From NCBI GenBank assembly GCA_002337215.1, contig DDFO01000051.1:33437-40638 (forward strand): DNA of 7,202 bases, read 5' to 3'. The translations under genes were made by a program, and so were the position numbers. Source of the DNA: Phycisphaerales bacterium UBA1926 (GTDB lineage Bacteria > Planctomycetota > Phycisphaerae > Phycisphaerales > UBA1924). Under the pieces are notes generated by a model. It was not told the DNA's origin and did no database searches. It saw only the letters and a list, made by a program, of their open reading frames with translations. Shown here piece by piece: positions 1 through 6,090 of this stretch (its first letter is position 1; each line of letters begins with the position of its first letter).

Positions 1-1684
1 GGCAACGACCGCCACAGAACAGCGTCACCTCCGCTACCGGGGAGAACGCGGTGCCGCCCGGCGCGAACGGGTCATCGATCCGCCACTGCATCCAGACCGT
101 CTGCCCATCCAGCGATGCGTCAGCCGGGATCGGCCACCGGAACGTCGCGAACCCGTTCCCGGCGCCGATGCCCTCGACCGCGATCGGCCCGCTCGTGTCA
201 TCCGCGAGCACGATCCCGCCCACCGGGGGCAACATCGAGATCGCGACCTGCGCCGTCACACCCGCGAGCGCCCGATCAAGACCGATCTTGAAGTCGCCGT
301 TGCCGATGTTCGGCGGGCACGCCGCGATCATCCGCGGAACAACCCCGCCGCTCCCCGCGAGCCCGGCCCCCGAAACCGCCGGGTTCGCGGGCATCTCGCT
401 CCGCAAGACAGGCCGATCGAACGGGAATGTCTCGCTGGCAACCCGCGCATCGGTCAGCGCATTCTCAAGAAAATCGATCACCGCCGGGGTCGCCTGGGGC
501 GGGATCGGCGAGGGCAGAAGCGGATCCCGGTTCGGGTTCCCCCCCGCTCCGGGGCCGCGATAGAACGCGAGCACCGCGTTCATATCCGTCAGGCCGCCGG
601 TGTGCATGAACGTCGGCTTGAGCCCCACGTTCCGAAGCGTCGACGTCTTGAACTTCCCCTGGTCCGCCGGGTTCCCGGTCACTTCCCGCCGACCAATATC
701 TTCGTTGTTCGGGCGCAGACCCAGGTTCCGGAAACTGTGATCCGTGAACATGGGCGGCACGTGGCACACGCGGCAGTTGGAACCCTGGAACACCTGCCAC
801 CCCTGCTGCTGCCGAGGTGTCATCGCGCCCGCCTGCCCCGCGATGAAACGGTCCCACGGTGTGTCGTCCGCCAGCAGTGTCCGCTCGAATGTCGCGATCG
901 CCATCCCGATCCGCGCCGCCGTGATCGCGTCATCGCCGAAGGCGTCGGCGAACAGCTCGGGATACCCGGGCTCGCTCTCGAGCACCGCCGCGACGTCCGC
1001 CGGGTGGTCGCTCGCCAGCGCCCAAGGCACGGCCTCCTCCAGCTTCGCCGTCACCGTCTCCCACTCCATGTCCATGTGCGCCATCTCGATATCCGAAACG
1101 ATCGGCCCCACCGCCTGGCTCTCCAGCGCGCCGCCGCTCGCGATCACCGTCTCGCCCGTCTCGGGGTCCTCGAACCGGCTCGTCGCCCGCCCGTCCCAGA
1201 ACAACTCATCGGCAAACATCGCCATGATCGAAGGGTTCGCCGCCCGGCCCGTCAGCTGCCGATCGAGCCCGAAGATCGGATCGGGGTCGTACGACGAGGC
1301 CGCGTCCGCCCGGATCACGCCGGGAGACGTATTCAGATCGTCCGCATTCCCGAGCACCCCGTCCGGTCCCGGGTGCACCGCGAGCCTCGGGTCCGCCCCG
1401 CCCGCGGCCGGGATATGACAGGTTGCGCACGCGATCGTGTTGTCCGCCGACAACTGCTCCTCGTAAAAGAGCAATTTCCCGAGCACCCGCTTCGCCTCAC
1501 TGAACGGATTCTCGGCCGGGAACTCGACCGCAGGCAGCGGAGGCACACCGCCGCCGCCCTGCGCAAACGCCGCCGAACCGGGAACCAGCGCAAGCACGCC
1601 GAGAACCGTCCGCAGATCCCGCCGCCCCGTTGTGCACAAAGACACGACGGCCGCATGCGCGGCCTCTTCCACTCTCTTCAACAT
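1..1684 (-). CDS. Di-haem cytochrome c peroxidase / MauG-family protein, exported (C-terminus beyond window)
   Basis: Partial gene: 561 codons are open from the ATG at 1684 to the left edge with no stop. The product should be a periplasmic or surface di-haem c-type protein that reduces peroxide or oxidises a partner, as in the bacterial CCP/MauG family. Residues 1-41 form an export signal with a basic R21-R22 pair, a short hydrophobic stretch and an A-F-A/Q cleavage site. Two haem-binding CxxCH motifs lie at C86-ATC-H90 and C304-RVC-H308. Other family hallmarks are LGKLLF before haem 1, FWDGRA around W163, QAVGP with EMAH, FERTLL, and TLRNV through MHTG (H361). The peroxidase domain ends near residue 415. 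Residues ~431-561 are an extra beta-rich module, described here by its appearance only. Y375 (AFYRG) sits where classical peroxidases appear to have a ligand Met, which leans toward MauG-like; this alignment is by eye. The start is supported by a good ribosome site. Family assignment is secure, substrate unknown. Confidence 0.93.
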   Translation of the reverse strand, partial: MLKRVEEAAHAAVVSLCTTGRRDLRTVLGVLALVPGSAAFAQGGGGVPPLPAVEFPAENPFSEAKRVLGKLLFYEEQLSADNTIACATCHIPAAGGADPRLAVHPGPDGVLGNADDLNTSPGVIRADAASSYDPDPIFGLDRQLTGRAANPSIMAMFADELFWDGRATSRFEDPETGETVIASGGALESQAVGPIVSDIEMAHMDMEWETVTAKLEEAVPWALASDHPADVAAVLESEPGYPELFADAFGDDAITAARIGMAIATFERTLLADDTPWDRFIAGQAGAMTPRQQQGWQVFQGSNCRVCHVPPMFTDHSFRNLGLRPNNEDIGRREVTGNPADQGKFKTSTLRNVGLKPTFMHTGGLTDMNAVLAFYRGPGAGGNPNRDPLLPSPIPPQATPAVIDFLENALTDARVASETFPFDRPVLRSEMPANPAVSGAGLAGSGGVVPRMIAACPPNIGNGDFKIGLDRALAGVTAQVAISMLPPVGGIVLADDTSGPIAVEGIGAGNGFATFRWPIPADASLDGQTVWMQWRIDDPFAPGGTAFSPVAEVTLFCGGRC

Positions 1685-1691
1685 GCCGAGA

Positions 1692-1697
1692 CTCCTC
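1692..1697 (-). promoter_or_regulatory. Shine-Dalgarno site of the di-haem peroxidase gene
   Basis: On the minus strand this reads GAGGAG, followed by a 7-nt spacer and the ATG at 1684. It is one of the clearest ribosome binding sites in the window and decides the start, which in turn gives the protein a complete export signal. Confidence 0.7.
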
Positions 1698-1790
1698 GAA
1701 CCAAAGGCCCCGGCACGAGAACCGGCGGCGACCACACCCCCACTGCCCCCTCCAACGGAGACTCAGGCACACCATTGCCAATTCCGTCGC

Positions 1791-1805
1791 AAAATCTCCG
1801 ATTTT
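1791..1805. repeat. Perfect AT-rich inverted repeat, possible operator
   Basis: AAAATC and GATTTT flank a 3-nt TCC centre, giving a 15-bp near-palindrome in the AT-rich part of a divergent spacer. It lies 107 bp upstream of the peroxidase start and 95 bp upstream of prmC. The arms are too short for a strong RNA hairpin, so a dimeric repressor or activator site is the likelier reading. No regulator family is recognised, and chance cannot be excluded for 6-bp arms. Confidence 0.35.
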
Positions 1806-1900
1806 CCTGATCCCGACTCAATCCAGCCCGTTCGCCCCGCTCACTCCGGCACAACGCAACCCGCCGCCGCCCGAGCCGCCGGCCCCGTACGCTTCGATGA

Positions 1901-2941
1901 ATGACCACCACCCCGCACACACCCCAGGCCCCGACGAACCAGGACCCCTGGACCACCCGCCGCCTCCTGCAGTGGATGTCGCAGACCTTTGAGCAACGCG
2001 GCCTCGACAGCCCCCGCCTGTCCGCCGAGATCCTGTTATCGCACGTGCTCGAGTGCGAACGCCTCCGTCTCTATATGGAACAGGACCGCCCCGCTTCGCC
2101 CGCCGAGCGTGAGACCCTCCGCGATCTCGTGAAGCGCGCACTGAATCACGAGCCCATCCAGTACCTCACCGGCGAAGCCCGGTTCTTCGGCCTCGACCTC
2201 AAGGCCGACCGGCGCGCGCTCATCCCCCGCCCCTCGACCGAGACCATCCTCGAGCATGTCCTGCAGTCAGACCGCCGCGCCAACGCACTGCCCGAACCAG
2301 ACCCGGTGATCCAGACAGAGGCACCCGACCCGACAGCGGCCGACCCGGAACCGTCAGACCACGAGCAGACCAACGCCGAACACGAGTCGCCCCCCGCGCA
2401 CCCGCGCCCGAAAGCACCCGCACCGGACCCCATCCGCGTTGCCGACATCTGCACCGGGTCCGGCTGCATCGCCGTCGCGCTCGCCAAGAACCTCCCCCAC
2501 GCCCAACTCATCGCCACCGACATCTCCCCCGACGCGCTCGCGCTCGCGGAGGAGAACGCCGAGCGACACGCCGTCGCCGACCGGATCGATCTCCGAGAAG
2601 GCGACCTGCTCGCACCGCTCGCCGGAGAAGCCCCCTTCAATTGGATCCTCGCCAACCCTCCCTATATCCCGGACAACGAGTGGGACGCCGTCGAGCCCAA
2701 CGTCAAGGACCACGAGCCCCACCTCGCCCTCCGCGCCAGCCCCGACGGGCTCACGTTCGTGCGCACACTCATCGAACGCGCCAGCCCACTCCTCGCCGAG
2801 GGCGGGTCGCTCATGATCGAACTCGCCGACGCCACCGCGGCCGACGCCGCCGACCACGCACGCGCGCACGGCTGGACCAACCCCGTGATCCTCAAAGACC
2901 ACGAGGGCTACGACCGCGTCCTGTTGCTCAAGAATTCCTGA
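1901..2941 (+). CDS. prmC: Peptide chain release factor N5-glutamine methyltransferase PrmC (HemK), with linker insert
   Basis: PrmC transfers a methyl group from S-adenosylmethionine to the glutamine of the GGQ motif of release factors RF1/RF2 in the cytoplasm, which speeds peptide release. An N-terminal helical domain spans residues ~15-100 (DSPRLSAEILLSHVL, then HEPIQYLTGEARFFGL). It is followed by IPRPSTE at 108-114, the SAM-binding loop DICTGSGC at 182-189, acidic TDIS at 206-209, and the catalytic NPPY at 252-255, which binds the substrate glutamine. At 346 residues it exceeds the usual ~280-290; the excess is a Pro/Asp/Glu-rich, probably disordered stretch at ~127-177 between the two domains. 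The start is pinned: an in-frame TGA at 1898-1900 directly precedes the ATG, and the next Met lies inside the conserved domain. No Shine-Dalgarno is visible. prfA, the frequent neighbour, is not adjacent. Confidence 0.95.
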   Translation: MTTTPHTPQAPTNQDPWTTRRLLQWMSQTFEQRGLDSPRLSAEILLSHVLECERLRLYMEQDRPASPAERETLRDLVKRALNHEPIQYLTGEARFFGLDLKADRRALIPRPSTETILEHVLQSDRRANALPEPDPVIQTEAPDPTAADPEPSDHEQTNAEHESPPAHPRPKAPAPDPIRVADICTGSGCIAVALAKNLPHAQLIATDISPDALALAEENAERHAVADRIDLREGDLLAPLAGEAPFNWILANPPYIPDNEWDAVEPNVKDHEPHLALRASPDGLTFVRTLIERASPLLAEGGSLMIELADATAADAADHARAHGWTNPVILKDHEGYDRVLLLKNS

Positions 2942-2965
2942 TCGGCCGCACCAACCGAGCCGGTC
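2940..2965. terminator. Candidate hairpin between convergent genes
   Basis: GATCGGC (2940-2946) can pair with GCCGGTC (2959-2965) as a 7-bp stem with one G-T wobble and a 12-nt loop. It fills the 24-bp gap between the prmC stop and the stop of the opposing receiver gene. Its place suggests a shared bidirectional terminator, but neither side has a T-tract and the loop is large, so intrinsic termination is uncertain. Confidence 0.3.
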
Positions 2966-4840
2966 CTACTCCGTCTCCGCAATCGCGTCGTGCATCGCCT
3001 CGATCAACTGCTCGATATCGAACGGCTTGAACAGCACGCCCGACATCCCCTCCTGGCTCGCCCGCACGATCGAGTGATGCGGGTCGTACCCGAACCCCGT
3101 CATCAGGATCACTGGGATCGAATCGTCGAGCGACTTGGCCGCGCTGAACACCTCGTACCCGTTCCGGTTCGGCATCCGGATATCGCTGATCACGATGTCG
3201 TACTTCGGCTCGTCACCGTCCGCGGCGACCCGCTTGAGCGCATCGATCGCCGACTGACCGTCCATCACCACGTCCGCCGCGCACCCGCGCGAACGCAACA
3301 CCGCGCCGATCACCTTGCAGATCTTGTGCTCGTCGTCGGCCACCAACGCCCGCTTGCCCTTGAGCACCGGGTCGTCCTTCTTATCGCTCAACGCCCGGTC
3401 CACACCCAGCAGCGTCTGGGGCCCCTGCGCCACGTTCGCGATCCGGCTGCGGATCGCGTCCACGTCCTCGCGGATCCGCGCCAGGTGCCCCGCCTTCGTC
3501 GGGTCGATCATCGTCCCGCCCAGCGCGTCGATCTCCTTGACGATGTCCGCCAAAGGCTCTTCCAGCTCCCCGCCGACACGCCCGCTCACCGACAGGTTCG
3601 TCGCGCTCCGCTCGACCACCAGCAGGTCCAGCATGTGCAACGCGATTGCGATGTACCGCGCGAAGATCTCGAGGAACTGCCGCTCCGCGTCCGTGAACAC
3701 GTTCGCGCTCTGGCTCTCGACATCCATGATCCCGATCACCCGGTCGTGCATCTGCAACGGCACCGTGCAGCTCGACCGCGCCCCCGAAAGCCCCGGGATG
3801 AACCGCTCGTCGCTCGCCGCGTCCCGGCAGACATACGTCTTCCCCGTCGCTGCGACCATCCCGCTGATGCCGCTGCCTTCTTTCTCCGGCGACAGATCCA
3901 GATCGTGGATCTCGTCGGGGAGCCCCGCGCTGATGACCAGTTCGAGTTTCTGCCGGCTCTCGTCAATCAGGAAGATCGCGAAATGGTCGTAGTTGAGCAC
4001 GTCGTGCATCAGCCGCACGATCTTCTCTTCCATCAGCTCCAGACGCTGGTACGTGTTCCGCTCGCGCACCGCGTTCGCGTCGAGGCGGACCAGCTCGATC
4101 CCAGCCTGGTCGATCGCGTCGAGCTTCCGCATCGTCCGCCGCGACGCCGTGATGTCCCGCACCACAACCGCCATCCGCTGCACCAGCCCGGCGCCGACCT
4201 CGCCCGAGCGATCCCCCGCTCCGGCTCCGCCGCCTCCACCCTTCTCACCGTCCTCGCCGTCCTCGCCCTGGTGCACGTCCGCCGGGGTGATCTCCAGCTC
4301 GTAGACAACATCGCTCTCCGAGACCTCGACCTCGAACCGGCACACCCCGGGGCTCGTGTCCCGGCCGGAACCGAAGCCGGCCCCCGAACCCCCGCCAGTA
4401 CTCCCGCCATTCATCCCGCCGAACGCCCGCGACTTCGCACGCCGACGCGTCGAGTGCTGGTCGAACCAGTCCCGCGCCTCGCGCAGACACACACCGATAT
4501 CCGCCCGGCTCGCCTCATCAATGGACGCGTAGAAATCGTTCGACCAAAGGACCGCACCCTCGCGGTCCGCGAGGCACACGCCCTCCCCGATCGCCTGCAG
4601 CAGCAGCTCCGCCTGATCGCTCCCGGGGCGGGCCGCTCGCGTGTCGCACGCCTCGAGCAACTCGACCGAGTACCCGCCGTCTCGCAGCACGCCGGCGAGC
4701 CGATCGAGCGCATCGTCGTACGCCGAGCCGTCCACGCCGTGACCGATCAGCGCGCGGACCACGCCGGGCGGCATCGGCCTGCCGTTCACCGCGATCACTT
4801 TGCCCGAAGCACGCGTCGTCACGAAGCGTCCCGATCTCAT
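2966..4840 (-). CDS. PAS-GAF-degenerate DHp-receiver signalling protein
   Basis: A 624-residue cytoplasmic signalling protein with no membrane segment. A PAS-like domain begins near residue 78 (IGEGVCLADREGAVLWSN) and ends at VVVRDIT (225-231). It is broken by a Gly/Ser stretch (~141-158) and an acidic/Gly stretch (~191-218). A linker helix follows (~240-280), then a GAF domain (~281-400) with YDHFAIFLID, the SGISGMVAATGK loop, and VPLQMHDRVIGIMDVES. Residues ~418-470 resemble a histidine-kinase dimerisation helix pair, but the H-E-x-x-x-P-L motif reads G424-E-L-E-E-P-L, so the phospho-histidine is absent. No ATPase domain follows. The C-terminal receiver (~496-620) looks active: D502/D503, phospho-acceptor D553 (SDIRMP), T581 and K605 (KPF). 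The output is probably through protein contacts, since no DNA-binding or enzymatic domain is present. The cognate kinase is unknown. The start at 4840 lacks a strong ribosome site; M23 is an alternative. Confidence 0.92.
   Translation of the reverse strand: MRSGRFVTTRASGKVIAVNGRPMPPGVVRALIGHGVDGSAYDDALDRLAGVLRDGGYSVELLEACDTRAARPGSDQAELLLQAIGEGVCLADREGAVLWSNDFYASIDEASRADIGVCLREARDWFDQHSTRRRAKSRAFGGMNGGSTGGGSGAGFGSGRDTSPGVCRFEVEVSESDVVYELEITPADVHQGEDGEDGEKGGGGGAGAGDRSGEVGAGLVQRMAVVVRDITASRRTMRKLDAIDQAGIELVRLDANAVRERNTYQRLELMEEKIVRLMHDVLNYDHFAIFLIDESRQKLELVISAGLPDEIHDLDLSPEKEGSGISGMVAATGKTYVCRDAASDERFIPGLSGARSSCTVPLQMHDRVIGIMDVESQSANVFTDAERQFLEIFARYIAIALHMLDLLVVERSATNLSVSGRVGGELEEPLADIVKEIDALGGTMIDPTKAGHLARIREDVDAIRSRIANVAQGPQTLLGVDRALSDKKDDPVLKGKRALVADDEHKICKVIGAVLRSRGCAADVVMDGQSAIDALKRVAADGDEPKYDIVISDIRMPNRNGYEVFSAAKSLDDSIPVILMTGFGYDPHHSIVRASQEGMSGVLFKPFDIEQLIEAMHDAIAETE
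4248..4265. repeat. Exact 9-bp tandem duplication in the PAS insert
   Basis: CCGTCCTCG occurs twice in direct succession (4248-4256 and 4257-4265) inside the receiver protein gene, encoding E-D-G-E-D-G on the minus strand. It keeps frame and sits in the low-complexity insert, consistent with growth of that insert by slippage. Confidence 0.8.
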
Positions 4841-4898
4841 CCCGCCGAGCCGATCGACACAAGAGGCCGCGGGGTCATCCCGCCAAGTCTAGCGACAC
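4838..4898. repeat. Imperfect 23-bp direct repeat at the receiver gene start
   Basis: Bases 4838-4860 and 4876-4898 match at 19 of 23 positions, 38 bp apart start to start. The first copy includes the start codon of the receiver protein gene, the second lies in its leader. On the minus strand each copy runs GTGTCG, a variable core, then GGCGGGATG, so the repeat duplicates the ribosome-site and start-codon context. The second ATG (4878) is out of frame with the gene. It may be a local duplication or a pair of binding sites. Confidence 0.5.
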
Positions 4899-5004
4899 CC
4901 CGGCCCGCCGCGGCAGACGCACGCAGATTCCCCCAGAAGCACACCAAAGGAACCCAACACACTCGCGGCGAGTATCCTTCCACCACGCACCCGCCGCCCA
5001 CCAC
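4841..5004. promoter_or_regulatory. Divergent promoter region of the receiver gene and the ABC operon
   Basis: This 164-bp spacer must serve both outward-facing transcription units. The best -10-like boxes are TATCCT at 4973-4978 for the ABC operon (26 bp before its ATG) and TAGACT on the minus strand at 4891-4886 for the receiver gene (45 bp before its ATG). Neither has a convincing -35 partner at 16-18 bp, so both are weak calls. The minus-strand box lies within the second direct-repeat copy. Confidence 0.3.
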
Positions 5005-6090
5005 ATGATCACCGTCAAACACGCATCCAAGTCCTTCGGAAAAACCCGCGCGGTCCGCGACCTCTCGTTCGAGCTCCAGCCCGGACAGATGACCGGGCTC
5101 CTGGGACCCAACGGCGCGGGCAAGACCACCACCATCCGCATGATCGCCGGGTACCTCGCCCCCGACGCGGGCACGATCACCCTCGCCGGCCACCCCGTCG
5201 CCGGCGGCAATTCGCCGACAGACCCCGTCGCCGCCCGCAGAAACCTCGGGTATCTCCCCGAGTCCGCACCTCTCTACACCGAACTCCGACCCGCGCAGTA
5301 CCTCGATTATCGGGCCAAGCTATTCGCCCTCCCGCGCCGAGAGCGCCGGGCCGCCATCGCCCGCGTCCTCGACCAGTGCCGGCTCACCGACATGGCGCAC
5401 AAACGCATCGGCACGCTGAGCAAGGGGTACCGCCAACGCGTCGGCCTCGCCGCCGCGCTCGTCCACAACCCGCCCGTGCTCATCCTCGACGAACCGACCA
5501 ACGGGCTCGACCCCGCCCAGATGCGCACAACCCGCGCCCTCATCGCCGAGCTCGCCGCCGACCGCACCGTCCTGCTCTGCACCCACGTCATCCCGGAGGT
5601 CGAACGCGCTTGTGCGCGTGTCCTCGTCATCGCCGGAGGCCGGCTCGTCGCCGACGGCCCGCCCGCCGAGGTTGGGCGGCGCTCCGACACGATCCAGATC
5701 GAATGCCGCGACACGGAAAGCGCCGATGATGAGCGCCTCCTCCGCGACGCGATCACACACGCCCTTGGCGCCGGCTCCATCATCGCCCCCGTCCCCAAGT
5801 CGACGGCTCCCAACCGATCCGACGAAGCCGCGCCAGGCTGGGTCCGCCTCGCCATCACCCCCGACCCCGCCCGCGCGCCCACGCCCGACCACGACCCCCA
5901 GGCCGCCCTCGCCCGGGCCCTCGCCGGCATCGGCCGCCCCATCCGCCACCTCGCCTCGACCGCGGCTCCCCTCGAAGAACGCGTCGTCGATCTCATCGAA
6001 CGCACCGCCCACCATGAATCAGATCCCGGAACTGAACCGGCACCAGGCCCGGCACCAGACCCGGGCGAACAAGACGGGAGCGCACCATGA
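5005..6090 (+). CDS. ABC transporter ATP-binding protein, GldA/NatA type
   Basis: Cytoplasmic ATPase that powers an ABC-2-type membrane complex together with the next two genes. All nucleotide-binding motifs are present: Walker A GPNGAGKT at 34-41, signature LSKGYRQ at 138-144, Walker B with LILDEP at 159-164, D-loop GLDP at 167-170 and switch His194 (CTHVIPEVE). The Q-loop position reads GYLPE (82-86), with Glu instead of Gln, as I recall for GldA-like proteins. Residues ~225-335 form a C-terminal domain of the type found in ABC-2 ATPases. The final ~25 residues are a Pro/Gly/Asp/Glu-rich tail. At 361 residues it is longer than the typical ~300-310. No Shine-Dalgarno precedes the ATG, but Walker A at residue 34 fits this start. 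Its stop overlaps the permease start (ATGA), so translation is probably coupled. The substrate cannot be read from sequence. Confidence 0.93.
   Translation: MITVKHASKSFGKTRAVRDLSFELQPGQMTGLLGPNGAGKTTTIRMIAGYLAPDAGTITLAGHPVAGGNSPTDPVAARRNLGYLPESAPLYTELRPAQYLDYRAKLFALPRRERRAAIARVLDQCRLTDMAHKRIGTLSKGYRQRVGLAAALVHNPPVLILDEPTNGLDPAQMRTTRALIAELAADRTVLLCTHVIPEVERACARVLVIAGGRLVADGPPAEVGRRSDTIQIECRDTESADDERLLRDAITHALGAGSIIAPVPKSTAPNRSDEAAPGWVRLAITPDPARAPTPDHDPQAALARALAGIGRPIRHLASTAAPLEERVVDLIERTAHHESDPGTEPAPGPAPDPGEQDGSAP
6039..6062 (+). repeat. 12-bp tandem duplication in the ATPase tail
   Basis: GGCACCAGGCCC at 6039-6050 is followed directly by GGCACCAGACCC at 6051-6062, 11 of 12 identical. It encodes the Pro-Ala-Pro-rich tail of the ABC ATPase and suggests that the tail grew by in-frame duplication. 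Confidence 0.75.
6076..6080 (+). promoter_or_regulatory. Shine-Dalgarno site of the ABC permease
   Basis: GGGAG lies 6 nt before the ATG at 6087, inside the end of the ATPase gene. Together with the ATGA overlap it supports coupled translation. Confidence 0.6.

Larger units (their letters stand above)
1685..1900. promoter_or_regulatory. Divergent intergenic region between the peroxidase gene and prmC
   Basis: This 216-bp spacer separates two genes transcribed away from each other, so promoters for both should lie here. The only markedly AT-richer patch is about 1778-1810, the most likely core promoter or operator zone. I see no convincing -35/-10 pair on either strand and no coding sequence. 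Confidence 0.45.

Noticed and set aside
51..563. A 170-residue open frame on the plus strand
   Set aside because: It is Ser/Pro/Ala-rich with no recognisable motif, opposite the C-terminal module of the peroxidase, which continues in frame from the haem domain.
602..1810. A 402-residue open frame on the plus strand
   Set aside because: It is Arg/His/Pro-rich and lies opposite the di-haem peroxidase gene, whose two CxxCH motifs and conserved blocks show that the minus strand is the coding one.
1630..1992. Small plus-strand frames crossing the spacer between the peroxidase gene and prmC
   Set aside because: They are Pro/His-rich without a ribosome site, overlap two well-supported genes and show no domain.
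2354..2902. A 182-residue Gly/Val-rich open frame on the minus strand
   Set aside because: It lies opposite prmC, whose GTGSG-type loop and NPPY motif are unambiguous.
2990..5008. A 672-residue open frame on the plus strand, longer than the real gene it overlaps
   Set aside because: It is antisense to the PAS-GAF-receiver gene, is dominated by Arg, His, Pro and Val, and shows no domain. In GC-rich DNA the frame opposite a coding strand is often open. The minus-strand product has clear GAF and receiver motifs.
5320..6015. Two overlapping minus-strand frames of about 230 residues
   Set aside because: Both are antisense to the ABC ATPase and of low-complexity composition; the plus strand has all ABC motifs.
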